A DNA stretch of 30,554 bases from UBA4416 sp035439445 (GCA_035439445.1 DAORKG010000043.1:1-30554); one strand, 5' to 3'. Positions 1 through 7,256 are shown, counted from the stretch's first letter. Notes: generated by a model from the letters alone, not told the origin. Numbers and translations are program-made.

Positions 1-54
1 ATGTTCTCCAATAGGTCCCATGTTTTTTTCAATTTTCTCAAATATATCTTTCAT
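1..54 (-). CDS. Partial 5' end of a gene, possibly a PLP-dependent aminotransferase (serine palmitoyltransferase-like)
   Basis: Only the first 18 codons are present; the gene runs off the left edge. It begins with ATG at 52-54 and reads MKDIFEKIEKNMGPIGEH. This opening resembles, from memory, the N-terminus of Bacteroidota fold-type I PLP enzymes of the 8-amino-7-oxononanoate synthase / serine palmitoyltransferase group, whose members commonly start with a DIFEKI...GP(L/I)G pattern. That identification is an inference from a very short stretch. The start is supported by a clear -7 element (TACATTTG) about 40 bases upstream. The gene lies downstream of the NlpC/P60 gene on the same strand but has its own promoter. 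Confidence 0.45.
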   Translation of the reverse strand, partial: MKDIFEKIEKNMGPIGEH

Positions 55-93
55 AATAGTTGTGATTTCGAATGTGAGTGAATTTTAGAGTGA

Positions 94-101
94 CAAATGT
101 A
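94..101 (-). promoter_or_regulatory. Bacteroidota -7 promoter element for the partial gene at the left edge
   Basis: Read on the minus strand this is TACATTTG, a full match to the TAnnTTTG -7 consensus of Bacteroidota housekeeping promoters. It lies 40 bases upstream of the ATG at 52-54, giving a short leader. No good -33 TTG was found at the usual distance. Confidence 0.5.
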
Positions 102-118
102 GTAAAAATAAGGAGATT

Positions 119-892
119 TTAAATGATTTTTTTGATGACCCTTAGCATGTGTGAGTATTTCTTATTATCTGAATGAAAAATGCCGTAATGGTCAAATTTA
201 TCAATACGAACACAGCCGCTAGCGTGTATGATTTGTTGATTTTCCAATACCATACCAACATGTACAATATTTCCTTCTTCGTTATCAAAAAAAGCTAAGT
301 CTCCAGCTTCTGCTTCTTCCACAAAACTCAAAGGAGTTCCTAGTTCAACCTGCTGACTTGCATCGCGTGGTAATTTGTAGCCATTCAATTTATAAACCAA
401 TTGAGTAAATCCAGAACAATCAATACCAAAAGGACTTCTGCCTCCCCATAAGTAGGGTGCATTTAAAAATAAATATGCTGTTGCTTTTAAGTCATTTACA
501 GTTTTCTTAACAGTGGAATCTACTGTTTGTCCTTCAAACAAATATTCACTATCAGTAATTTTTAACTTTCCATATTTAAAATTTGGTAAACTGGCGCCAA
601 TCGTTAAAGGAAAAACAGAGTGATTGGCATTATTACTAATCACCTGAACTAACTCTGAACTAAGAGTATTTGTTACTAATGATTTAAAATCATCGTTAGA
701 GATTCTTGTATGCTGTCTAGCACTGATCCAACATGGATAATTATCGTAATCAGTTGTTATTTGAATCCAATCTTCACCCTCTTTCACGATGGTATAAGTT
801 TCTCCAAATAGCAACTGAGTAACCATTTCGCTAGTACTAGCCGGTTCTTTTCTACAAGGGATAACACTAAGAGTACAAATACCAAAACTCAT
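119..892 (-). CDS. C40 (NlpC/P60) peptidase with N-terminal SH3-like domain
   Basis: Predicted cysteine peptidase cleaving peptidoglycan stem peptides, probably at the gamma-D-Glu-diamino acid bond as in the YkfC/dipeptidyl-peptidase VI group. Residues about 1-65 form an SH3-like region (ending CWISARQ). The C-terminal half is the NlpC/P60 domain: YLWGGRSPFGIDCSGF holds the catalytic Cys159, GNIVHVGM the His211, and IIHASG the third polar residue His223, so the triad looks intact. At 257 aa it has the usual length of the two-domain family. There is no signal peptide or lipobox, which suggests cytoplasmic processing of imported muropeptides rather than wall hydrolysis; this is inference. The start is ATG at 890-892. 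It is divergent from the ABC transporter. Confidence 0.9.
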   Translation of the reverse strand: MSFGICTLSVIPCRKEPASTSEMVTQLLFGETYTIVKEGEDWIQITTDYDNYPCWISARQHTRISNDDFKSLVTNTLSSELVQVISNNANHSVFPLTIGASLPNFKYGKLKITDSEYLFEGQTVDSTVKKTVNDLKATAYLFLNAPYLWGGRSPFGIDCSGFTQLVYKLNGYKLPRDASQQVELGTPLSFVEEAEAGDLAFFDNEEGNIVHVGMVLENQQIIHASGCVRIDKFDHYGIFHSDNKKYSHMLRVIKKII

Positions 893-988
893 GACGCTAA
901 ATTAAAGCTTGTTTAGGCAATACGTTAATCAATCTTAAATAGTTATTCACCATCCATTATTAATTCATATTATGAAAAAGTTTAGTTG

Positions 989-996
989 TAATTTTG
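989..996 (+). promoter_or_regulatory. -7 promoter element of the ABC exporter
   Basis: TAATTTTG matches TAnnTTTG. It overlaps the TTG at 994 that would otherwise extend the transporter frame, and so argues for translation starting at the ATG at 1018. No convincing -33 element was seen. Confidence 0.4.
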
Positions 997-1017
997 CAGG
1001 CTATTTTAAATTATACA

Positions 1018-2766
1018 ATGAAAATTCTATATACATATATAAAAACTCATAAACCATTATTGTTTTTAGCTCTGTTTTTAGCAGCAGTTAACCAATGTTT
1101 TTCGCTATGCGACTCTATTATTACCGGTAAATTAATGAACGAGTGCGGAGTTGGTGTAGCTAATTTTAATCAAAATTATTCCACATTTACTAAAGCCGTA
1201 TTAGGCTGGTTAGCACTATCATTAGGAGCTGCCATGATGTCGAGAATAGCCAAAAACTTCCAAGACTATTTTACCAATATCATTATTCAACGAGTTGGAG
1301 CTCAAATGTATACAGATGGTATCCAAAAAGCACTTCAATTACCTTATCAGGATTTTGAAGATCAACGAAGCGGAGAAACTTTAGGAAAATTACAAAAGGT
1401 TAAAAGCGATTGTGAAAAATTTATCACCTTTTCAATATCTATGATATTTCAATCGTTAGTAGGTATAACCTTCGTTGTCATTTATGCTGTAAATATTCAT
1501 TGGTTATTAGGCCCTATATTTTTAGCAACCGTTCCGGTGATTGCATTTATCAGTTCTTTTTTAGGTAAAAAAATCAAAAAGGTTTCTAAAGAAATATTAG
1601 GCGAAACTACTGCATTAGCAGGAGCGACAACAGAATCTTTAAGAAATATTGAACTAGTGAAAAGTTTAGGTTTAACCGAACAGGAGGTTAACCGTTTAAA
1701 TGCAACAACCATTAAAATTTTAGGATTAGAACTGAAAAAAGTACGCTTTATCCGTTCATTAAGTTTCATTCAGGGCACTACTGTTCATTTTATGAGAACG
1801 AGTTTAGTGTTTGCTCTCTACCTATTTTTATTTCACGAAATTATAAAGCCAGGTGATTTAATTACGTTAATGTTTTTTTCTTTCTTTTTATTTAATCCAT
1901 TACAAGAGTTAGGTAATGTGATTGCTACTTATAATGAAACAAAAGCTTCGATGGATAATTTCAGTAAGCTTATGGAATCAAAAAGCGAAGCAAAACCTGA
2001 AAGTCCTAAAACAATTGGCTCTATCAATAATTTACGTTTTTCGAACATTACCTTTAAACATCAAACCGCTACTTCTTATGCTGTTAAAGATATTTCGTTT
2101 GAAGCTCATGCAGGTGAAACGATTGCTTTTGTTGGTCCATCCGGAAGTGGAAAAACAACACTTGTGAAAATGTTGGTTGGATTATATAATCCAAACGACG
2201 GTGATATTTTTTATAATGAAAAAAATGCCAAGGAGATAGACTTAACGGAATTAAGACAACAGCTAGGTTTTGTAACTCAAGATGCACAATTATTTAGCGG
2301 TACTATCAAAGACAATTTATTGTTTGTAAAACCTAGTGCTACTGATGAAGAAATAAATGACGTATTGCAAAAAGCAGCATGTCAGAATTTACTAAGAAGA
2401 GCCGAAAATGGAATTAATACCACTATTGGTGAAGGTGGAATTAAAGTATCCGGTGGCGAGAAACAACGTTTATCAATTGCCAGAGCATTACTGCGTAATC
2501 CTCGTTTATTAATATTTGATGAAGCTACGTCTGCATTAGATTCAATTACCGAAGAAGAAATCACTCAAACCATCAGAAACATTTCTTCTAAGAAAGACCA
2601 GATTACTGTTTTAATTGCTCATCGTTTATCTACCATTATGCATGCCGATAAAATATTTGTGTTGGAGCAAGGTAAAATCATAGAACAAGGTAAACATCAG
2701 GATTTATTGAACGAAAAAGGATTATACTACGCGATGTGGAGACAGCAGATTGGTGAGAGGAAATAA
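1018..2766 (+). CDS. ABC exporter half-transporter (permease-ATPase fusion, MsbA-like)
   Basis: A 582-aa half-transporter with an N-terminal six-helix membrane domain (roughly residues 1-310) and a C-terminal ATPase, expected to work as a dimer exporting lipids, drugs or peptides across the inner membrane. ATPase motifs are complete: Walker A GPSGSGKT at 373-380, signature VSGGEKQ at 477-483, Walker B LLIFDE at 497-502 followed by ATSALD, and the switch histidine in IAHRLST. The frame can be opened at a TTG at 994, but that TTG lies inside a -7 promoter element, so the ATG at 1018 is preferred. The gene is convergent with the haemerythrin gene; the stop codons are 3 bases apart with no terminator between. 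Substrate is not deducible. Confidence 0.9.
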   Translation: MKILYTYIKTHKPLLFLALFLAAVNQCFSLCDSIITGKLMNECGVGVANFNQNYSTFTKAVLGWLALSLGAAMMSRIAKNFQDYFTNIIIQRVGAQMYTDGIQKALQLPYQDFEDQRSGETLGKLQKVKSDCEKFITFSISMIFQSLVGITFVVIYAVNIHWLLGPIFLATVPVIAFISSFLGKKIKKVSKEILGETTALAGATTESLRNIELVKSLGLTEQEVNRLNATTIKILGLELKKVRFIRSLSFIQGTTVHFMRTSLVFALYLFLFHEIIKPGDLITLMFFSFFLFNPLQELGNVIATYNETKASMDNFSKLMESKSEAKPESPKTIGSINNLRFSNITFKHQTATSYAVKDISFEAHAGETIAFVGPSGSGKTTLVKMLVGLYNPNDGDIFYNEKNAKEIDLTELRQQLGFVTQDAQLFSGTIKDNLLFVKPSATDEEINDVLQKAACQNLLRRAENGINTTIGEGGIKVSGGEKQRLSIARALLRNPRLLIFDEATSALDSITEEEITQTIRNISSKKDQITVLIAHRLSTIMHADKIFVLEQGKIIEQGKHQDLLNEKGLYYAMWRQQIGERK

Positions 2767-2769
2767 AAC

Positions 2770-3231
2770 TTACTTCCAAAATTCATCTTTCCAATCGTCA
2801 TTACTATTTTTTTTAGAATGGGCTTTCATCGCTAACTCTAAATCTTTCTCGGAAACAGTTTTTTGAATTTCAGGAAACAAAATTCGCTCTTCAAAACGAA
2901 TATGCTTTTCTAATTCTTCTTCTAATTGACTTAAAGATTTTTCAACATCTTTTGTATCTTCAACTAATCGAATTAACCTTCTATGATCTGTTAATGCTTT
3001 TTTTATCATAACATGATCGTCCCCTAATAACTTAAATAATGTTTGTTCTTCAATATTAAAATGTTCTAATAAGTCATTTTGAAAGAACCAATCAACATAA
3101 GCCTTAATTCTTTCAATCTCAATAGATTTTTTAAACCCGGTGCGTATCTTCCAGCAAAGTAATAATCCGTAATGATGCTCTCTGCTTAATTCCTGAAGCG
3201 CTTTTGCTCTTTTAAGTGGTTCAACTTTCAT
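2770..3231 (-). CDS. Haemerythrin-like HHE domain protein
   Basis: A 153-aa all-helical protein of the haemerythrin HHE family, which binds a non-haem di-iron site and is used for oxygen or nitric oxide sensing, or repair of nitrosatively damaged iron centres. The ligand pattern is visible: ELSREHHYG near residues 16-22, LLEHFNIEEQTLF with His and Glu around residues 55-63, DHRRL near 85, and HIRFEERILFP with His and Glu around 113-118. There is no signal peptide, so it is cytoplasmic. It is the last gene of the minus-strand series that begins with the Rrf2 regulator and is 6 bases after the cupin gene, so the two are almost certainly cotranscribed. Resemblance to RIC/YtfE is in the domain only; the N-terminal ScdA domain is missing. 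Confidence 0.82.
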   Translation of the reverse strand: MKVEPLKRAKALQELSREHHYGLLLCWKIRTGFKKSIEIERIKAYVDWFFQNDLLEHFNIEEQTLFKLLGDDHVMIKKALTDHRRLIRLVEDTKDVEKSLSQLEEELEKHIRFEERILFPEIQKTVSEKDLELAMKAHSKKNSNDDWKDEFWK

Positions 3232-3237
3232 GAAAAT

Positions 3238-3561
3238 TTAATTTTTAATTGCACCAATTAATAAACAACATTCTTTTTTGGTATTATTTTTTATACTATG
3301 TTTTTCACCTAACGGAAATGTAAAAAAATCACCTACCTGTCCTTCAAAAGATAAATTATTAATTACAAATTCAGGATTTCCCTCCATTACAAAAGCATAC
3401 TCTGTTTTGTCAGGATGAACATGTTCTGGATACACAGACATTGGTTCTATTCTCACAACCTTTACGGTTCCATTTGAAAATTGTAATAAATCTTTTCCCA
3501 AAAAACCTTTTATCTGGCCTGGTGAACATATCGTTTTTAAACAATTGGTTTTATAATTCAT
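3238..3561 (-). CDS. Small single-domain cupin protein
   Basis: A 107-aa cupin with one beta-barrel. The first cupin motif is seen as EHVHPDKTEYAFVMEG, giving His/His/Glu metal ligands, and the second as GDFFTFPLGEKHSI with a further His. It is cytoplasmic and has no extra domain, so its substrate cannot be named; small cupins can be thiol dioxygenases, isomerases or sensors. Its place between a four-helix membrane protein and a haemerythrin-like protein in an Rrf2-linked operon suggests a metal-dependent stress role, which is inference. The start is ATG at 3559-3561, with 45 bases separating it from the upstream gene. Confidence 0.75.
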   Translation of the reverse strand: MNYKTNCLKTICSPGQIKGFLGKDLLQFSNGTVKVVRIEPMSVYPEHVHPDKTEYAFVMEGNPEFVINNLSFEGQVGDFFTFPLGEKHSIKNNTKKECCLLIGAIKN

Positions 3562-3606
3562 CTTTTAATTTATAGTAATTTAATGAAACTTTTCATGAAG
3601 TAATTA

Positions 3607-4044
3607 TTAATCTCTAAAAAGTTTGACACTAAAGATAATCAAACTTCCAACTTTTAAAATTTCCAAAACAATATAATAAAAGTGAATATTTGAAGGTGCT
3701 ACAGTCTCACCACGAATCAACATTTGAGCTCTATCATCTAAAACAGGTAAAAGCCAAAGTGTTTGTAACACAAGTGCTAAAATCGGAATAAAGAAAGCCA
3801 GATTTTGCAACATGAATAAATTACTTTTAGAAATAAACATACTAAACACGATTGCTACTGCAAAAAACCATTCAACCTTATTTAAGGTGCTAAACACCAA
3901 TCTACCAATACCTAAACCCGTTGGTATATCCACACCGGGAGCTTTAAATTTTAGCCAAGACTCCATAAAACTAATGGCACATACAAATCCCACCCATAAA
4001 TAAACAGAAGCAATGGATAATGGGTCTTTTATTTCACAAGTCAT
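3607..4044 (-). CDS. Four-helix membrane protein of unknown function
   Basis: A 145-aa protein with about four hydrophobic segments (near residues 10-28, 58-76, 80-98 and 122-140). The loop between helices 1 and 2 carries FKAPGVDIPTGLGIGRLVF, and a charged loop before the last helix carries DDRAQMLIRGETVAPSNIH. No family could be assigned with confidence. Its ATG overlaps the TGA of the truncated haemoglobin gene (shared ATGA at 4041-4044), so it is translationally coupled to the globin. The coupling suggests the two proteins are needed in similar amounts, perhaps with the membrane protein receiving electrons or gas ligands; this is inference. Confidence 0.72.
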   Translation of the reverse strand: MTCEIKDPLSIASVYLWVGFVCAISFMESWLKFKAPGVDIPTGLGIGRLVFSTLNKVEWFFAVAIVFSMFISKSNLFMLQNLAFFIPILALVLQTLWLLPVLDDRAQMLIRGETVAPSNIHFYYIVLEILKVGSLIIFSVKLFRD

Positions 4045-4439
4045 AATAGTAACGAATTAGGGTTATTTTTATAATGTTGAATTTTATAGTGAAACATTTC
4101 TGCCATTTTTTCTGCGCGCCACTTGGCTTCTTGCGCTTTTTCTCCAACAAAATGGTCATCTATCGTTTGATAAAATAAATATATCCATCTATCGAAATGT
4201 AGTTGCTCCAGAGGCAATCCTGCATGTGGTTTAAACGGACTCCCATGATAAGTATGTTCTTCCAATAAAACTGTTTGCCAAAATCGATACATTTTTTCCA
4301 AATGAACCGGCCATCTATCTTGAATTTTTTCATTAAAAATAGATGCCAATAAATCATCTTCCCTCACCTTACCATAAAATAAGTTCACTAATAACTTAAT
4401 ATCTTCAATGTTCAATATTTCGTTTTTCAACCTGTTCAT
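4041..4439 (-). CDS. Group III truncated haemoglobin
   Basis: A 132-aa 2-over-2 globin of group III, the class containing Campylobacter Ctb, which binds oxygen and nitric oxide. Visible family marks are LVNLFYGKVREDDLLASIFN near the N-terminus, RWPVHLEKMYRFW in the B-E region, GSPFKPHAGLPL before the F helix, and the proximal haem ligand His81 in QLHFDRW. It is cytoplasmic. It lies downstream of an Rrf2 regulator and a three-helix membrane protein, and overlaps the following membrane-protein gene by 4 bases. Role inferred: nitric oxide dioxygenation or scavenging, or oxygen handling under microaerobic conditions. Confidence 0.88.
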   Translation of the reverse strand: MNRLKNEILNIEDIKLLVNLFYGKVREDDLLASIFNEKIQDRWPVHLEKMYRFWQTVLLEEHTYHGSPFKPHAGLPLEQLHFDRWIYLFYQTIDDHFVGEKAQEAKWRAEKMAEMFHYKIQHYKNNPNSLLL

Positions 4440-4484
4440 TTTCTAAGTATCAGCAAGAAAATATTTCACAATAATTCCTCTCTA

Positions 4485-4826
4485 TTAAATATTAATTAAT
4501 ATAAAAATGGTATTTAATATAAAACTTAAATACACCACTGTAAGACATAATTTGGGAGGCCCTAAAGCTATAAATACGGCATTACTAGCCATTGTTATAG
4601 CAGCACAGGTTCCTAACATAAATGCATTGGCATTATTTTGAAGGATAAACCCGCAGGCAACTGAGCCTAGGCAACTTTGGGCTGTAATGTAAAGAGCCAT
4701 CCAAAAAAATCGGGCTTTTTCAAATTTTATAGCTTGTTCATTAAACCATGTATCAATTCCTTTTTGAAATGATACTTGATGTTTGGTATTTCTTACAATT
4801 GTTTGGGTTTGTTTTGATGTGTTCAT
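4485..4826 (-). CDS. Small three-helix membrane protein, unknown function
   Basis: A 113-aa protein with a polar N-terminus of about 38 residues followed by three hydrophobic segments (near 40-60, 66-86 and 92-112). The middle of the protein contains SCLGSVACGFILQNN and ALGPPKLCLTVV, with four cysteines in or beside the membrane. No family name can be given. It is the first gene after the operator-like site at 4851-4876, so it heads the globin operon. Cysteines at helix ends could bind a cofactor or sense redox state, but nothing in the sequence proves this. Confidence 0.72.
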   Translation of the reverse strand: MNTSKQTQTIVRNTKHQVSFQKGIDTWFNEQAIKFEKARFFWMALYITAQSCLGSVACGFILQNNANAFMLGTCAAITMASNAVFIALGPPKLCLTVVYLSFILNTIFILINI

Positions 4827-4845
4827 TTTTTTTAGATTAGATAAT

Positions 4846-4876
4846 TAAATATATTAAGACCTTTATATCTTTTATT
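4846..4876 (-). promoter_or_regulatory. Operator-like site (copy 2) with adjoining -7 element in front of the globin operon
   Basis: Positions 4856-4876 read AAGAC-N5-TATCTTTTATT on the plus strand. The fixed bases are identical to those of the site at 5367-5387 in front of the rrf2-type gene; 18 of 26 bases agree over the full aligned block. It contains the dyad AAGA-N8-TCTT. Immediately next to it, at 4846-4853, the minus strand has TATATTTA, a near match to the TAnnTTTG -7 element, so a bound repressor would cover the promoter. The site lies 30 to 50 bases upstream of the ATG at 4826. Assignment to the neighbouring Rrf2 protein is inference. Confidence 0.6.
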
Positions 4877-4888
4877 GTTGTAATTTTT

Positions 4889-5323
4889 TTAACGATGTAA
4901 AAATGTTAACCCATTTTTTAAGCCTAACGATAATTCTAAGACAGAGGTAGTTTCTAACATATTTTTTAATTCATTTCTAACTACTTTAAATTTATCGTGA
5001 ACCGGACATGGTTGTTTGTCGGAACATTGTTTAAATCCTAAACCACAGCCTTTATAAATTGCGTCTCCATCAATAGCCATAACAATATGACTAAGTTTTA
5101 TTTTTGACATTTCTTTTTTATCAATATCAAAACCACCATTTGGACCTTTGATTGAGTTAATAATCTCATTTTTTGAAAGTTGTTGTAATATTTTAGCCGT
5201 AAATGCCTCAGGAGAATCAATCTCTTTAGAAATATCTTTTAATCCCACTCTATTATCCTGATTAGATTGTACCGCAATATATATTGTGGCTCTGATGGCA
5301 TATTCGCATGCTTTTGAAAACAT
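4889..5323 (-). CDS. Rrf2-family Fe-S transcriptional regulator (NsrR/IscR type)
   Basis: A 144-aa winged-helix regulator. It opens FSKACEYAIRATIYIA, typical of Rrf2 proteins, has the recognition region LQQLSKNEIINSIKGPNGGF, and the cluster-binding cysteines Cys93, Cys100 and Cys106 in GCGLGFKQCSDKQPCPVH. Spacing C-X6-C-X5-C is close to that of NsrR and IscR, so a [2Fe-2S] or [4Fe-4S] cluster that reacts with nitric oxide, oxygen or iron status is expected. The gene has a strong Bacteroidota promoter and an operator-like palindrome overlapping its -33 region, which points to autorepression. A second copy of the site lies between this gene and the globin operon, indicating that the operon is its target. 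NsrR-like function fits the neighbours better than IscR, since no isc or suf genes are present. Confidence 0.88.
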   Translation of the reverse strand: MFSKACEYAIRATIYIAVQSNQDNRVGLKDISKEIDSPEAFTAKILQQLSKNEIINSIKGPNGGFDIDKKEMSKIKLSHIVMAIDGDAIYKGCGLGFKQCSDKQPCPVHDKFKVVRNELKNMLETTSVLELSLGLKNGLTFLHR

Positions 5324-5342
5324 AGTAAGTAATATTACATAG

Positions 5343-5374
5343 CAAATATAAAACCTTTTACAATAAAAGACAAA
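5343..5374 (-). promoter_or_regulatory. Strong Bacteroidota promoter of the rrf2-type gene
   Basis: On the minus strand the -7 element is TATATTTG (5343-5350), preceded after exactly 20 bases by TTTG (5371-5374), the full -33/-7 arrangement of Bacteroidota. The -33 element lies inside the palindromic site 5362-5387. The ATG follows 20 bases downstream of the -7 element. Confidence 0.65.
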
Positions 5375-5387
5375 TTTATCTTTTATT
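5362..5387. promoter_or_regulatory. Operator-like palindrome (copy 1) upstream of the rrf2-type gene
   Basis: A 26-bp inverted repeat with arms AATAAAAGA and TCTTTTATT around an AT-rich centre. Only one of the 13 base pairs fails (C at 5371 against A at 5378). It overlaps the -33 element of the rrf2-type promoter and also the last four codons and stop of the HPP gene. The same half sequence recurs at 4856-4876. A terminator role for the HPP gene is possible but less likely, because the stem has almost no G or C. Confidence 0.6.
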
Positions 5388-5978
5388 ATTTTTTAACCCA
5401 AATACAAAAAGTAATCGTTGTTTATAATTTTTTTTAATGGGATAAGTTCTATTTGGAGTGATATTATTGAATATTAATGCCACAATAAATAAAATCATAA
5501 CCCCCGTAAACACGGGTGATAGAACATACATATAACCTAAGTTTCTAACTTTTTCGCTACCGATATTGGCTATTAAAGCAGTCGCTCCTCCCGGCGGATG
5601 AAGTGTTTTGGTAATTTGCATCATTACTATCGATAATGATACACTTAGAGCAGAAGAAAGCCATATTTCATTTGGAATTAATTTATGGATTGTTACACCT
5701 ATAACAGCACATACTAAATGACCTCCGATTAAATTACGAGGCTGAGCTAAAGGACTATTAATTGCACCATAAATTAAAACGGAAGATGCACCAAAAGATC
5801 CAATCAAAAATAAATTATCATTTAAAACAAAATACTTACTATTAATAAATCCTATGATTCCTATTCCAAAAAAAGCTCCCAAAAAAGTAAAAAAGTGTTC
5901 TTTTTTATCAATTAGTGTTTCTTTGTAAAACACAAATTTTACTTTTCTGTAATTCCTTTTTATGTGTTTAATTGGCAT
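5376..5978 (-). CDS. HPP-family integral membrane protein
   Basis: A 200-aa protein with about five hydrophobic segments and the family signature HPPGGATALIA, plus SFGASSVLIYGAINSPLAQPRN and GGHLVCAVIG, all typical of the HPP family (PF04982). Plant chloroplast and cyanobacterial members have been reported as nitrite transporters; whether this holds here is inference. The gene follows the ClC gene after 24 bases on the same strand and ends inside the operator-like palindrome upstream of the Rrf2 gene. The polar tails (about 40 residues N-terminal and 30 C-terminal) show no extra domain such as CBS. Confidence 0.85.
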   Translation of the reverse strand: MPIKHIKRNYRKVKFVFYKETLIDKKEHFFTFLGAFFGIGIIGFINSKYFVLNDNLFLIGSFGASSVLIYGAINSPLAQPRNLIGGHLVCAVIGVTIHKLIPNEIWLSSALSVSLSIVMMQITKTLHPPGGATALIANIGSEKVRNLGYMYVLSPVFTGVMILFIVALIFNNITPNRTYPIKKNYKQRLLFVFGLKNNKR

Positions 5979-6002
5979 ATGTTAATTTCTCAATATTATA
6001 AT

Positions 6003-7256
6003 TTATTTTGCTTGAACGGATGAATAATTATAAACCGTATATGGTAAAATTAATTTAGCCGTCATTTTTGAGACCAAGCAAGCTATCAGGGCAGGAATAA
6101 AAAGTGAATAATTATTCATTAAACCACATATAAGAAATAATGCTGTAAAAGGAGCATGAAGACTTGCGCTTAAAACAGCTCCCATGCCAATTACCATAAA
6201 GTTAATTGGAATAACCTGAGCATCAAAAAACTGGTTTAATATACTCGCCACTAATAATCCTAAAAAAGAACCTATAAATAAACTTGGGCCAAAAATACCA
6301 CCATCTCCTCCTGAAGCTAAAGTTAGAGATGTGATAATAGGTTTTAGTATTAATAAGCCTATAATAGTATACAAAAAAGCATTTGAAACCATTATGTTGG
6401 GGTATTTAAACATATCTCTCATCGTATGGTATCCATCACCATATAACTGTGGGAAAATCAAAATACTAATACTCACTAATAGTGAACCTAAAATGATTCT
6501 TTTATAATTTTTGTTGATTTTTAAAAATCTTGATTTAAAAAATAATACAGATTTTGTAAGATAAGCCGAATTAATTCCTGCTAAAATACCCAGCAATAAA
6601 AAATAAGGGATTGCGTACAAATTCCAATGATCTACATGAATAATGAATAATGGTTCTGCGTCCATCAAATAATTAAATCCCCATGCTGTTAAAACAGATA
6701 AACCTATAGTAATAATAGCAGTAGCATGTAATCTTTTAAAAATTACTTCCAAGGCAAATAATGCACCTGCGATGGGGCTATTAAATAATACTGTGACGGC
6801 GGCGGCCACTCCCGCACAAATTAACTCTTTTCGGTAAATATTGTGAATTCCTCCTTTTTTTTGTGATGCGGAACCTATACTTGCTGAAGCGACAACGGTA
6901 GAAACTTCAATACCTGTAGAACCTCCAAAAACAATTGTAATTAATCCGTTTATAAAATGAGAAGGGATTTTATAAATAGGAAGGTCGTTGTGACGAGTTT
7001 TTAGACTATCATAAATTTCTTTGATACCTTTATTTTCACGTTTATTAAACAAATATTGTCTCAAAAAATAAATGAGTGAAAAACCGGTTAATGGGAATAA
7101 AATAAAAAACAATTTATTGTGTTCTCCTATAGAAAACAATCTGGATTCATATTTTTCTGTCAAAATCTTAAGTGTGTCTCCTAAAAAAGCACAAAGAATA
7201 CCTATCAATATGGACGCTATGATCAGTTTACTAAATTCTATTTTCTTTCTGTTCAT
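6003..7256 (-). CDS. ClC-family anion channel or transporter with unusual selectivity residues
   Basis: A 417-aa ClC protein with about ten or more hydrophobic segments. By eye, FGGSTGIEVSTVV at 110-122 corresponds to the GREGP motif and keeps the gating glutamate as Glu117. FNSPIAGALFALEV at 158-171 is the next conserved block; the inner proton glutamate of exchangers is replaced by Val171, as in ClC channels. GGDGGIFGPSLFIG at 316-329 is the third motif, and the C-terminal PYTVY probably supplies the pore tyrosine. The first motif, GSGIP, is not recognisable; NKGIK at 75-79 is at the expected place. The protein would move anions (chloride or nitrate/nitrite). The HPP gene follows directly, which favours a nitrogen-oxyanion substrate, but this is inference. 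Confidence 0.85.
   Translation of the reverse strand: MNRKKIEFSKLIIASILIGILCAFLGDTLKILTEKYESRLFSIGEHNKLFFILFPLTGFSLIYFLRQYLFNKRENKGIKEIYDSLKTRHNDLPIYKIPSHFINGLITIVFGGSTGIEVSTVVASASIGSASQKKGGIHNIYRKELICAGVAAAVTVLFNSPIAGALFALEVIFKRLHATAIITIGLSVLTAWGFNYLMDAEPLFIIHVDHWNLYAIPYFLLLGILAGINSAYLTKSVLFFKSRFLKINKNYKRIILGSLLVSISILIFPQLYGDGYHTMRDMFKYPNIMVSNAFLYTIIGLLILKPIITSLTLASGGDGGIFGPSLFIGSFLGLLVASILNQFFDAQVIPINFMVIGMGAVLSASLHAPFTALFLICGLMNNYSLFIPALIACLVSKMTAKLILPYTVYNYSSVQAK

Noticed and set aside
3583..3596. Palindrome ATGAAACTTTTCAT in front of the cupin gene as a third operator
   Set aside because: It does not match AAGAC-N5-TATCTTTTATT, and the cupin is close enough to be read from the globin operon promoter.
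5362..5387. Terminator for the HPP gene
   Set aside because: The stem is almost wholly A-T and is not followed by a clear T-run on the minus strand; an operator reading is better supported by the second copy at 4856.
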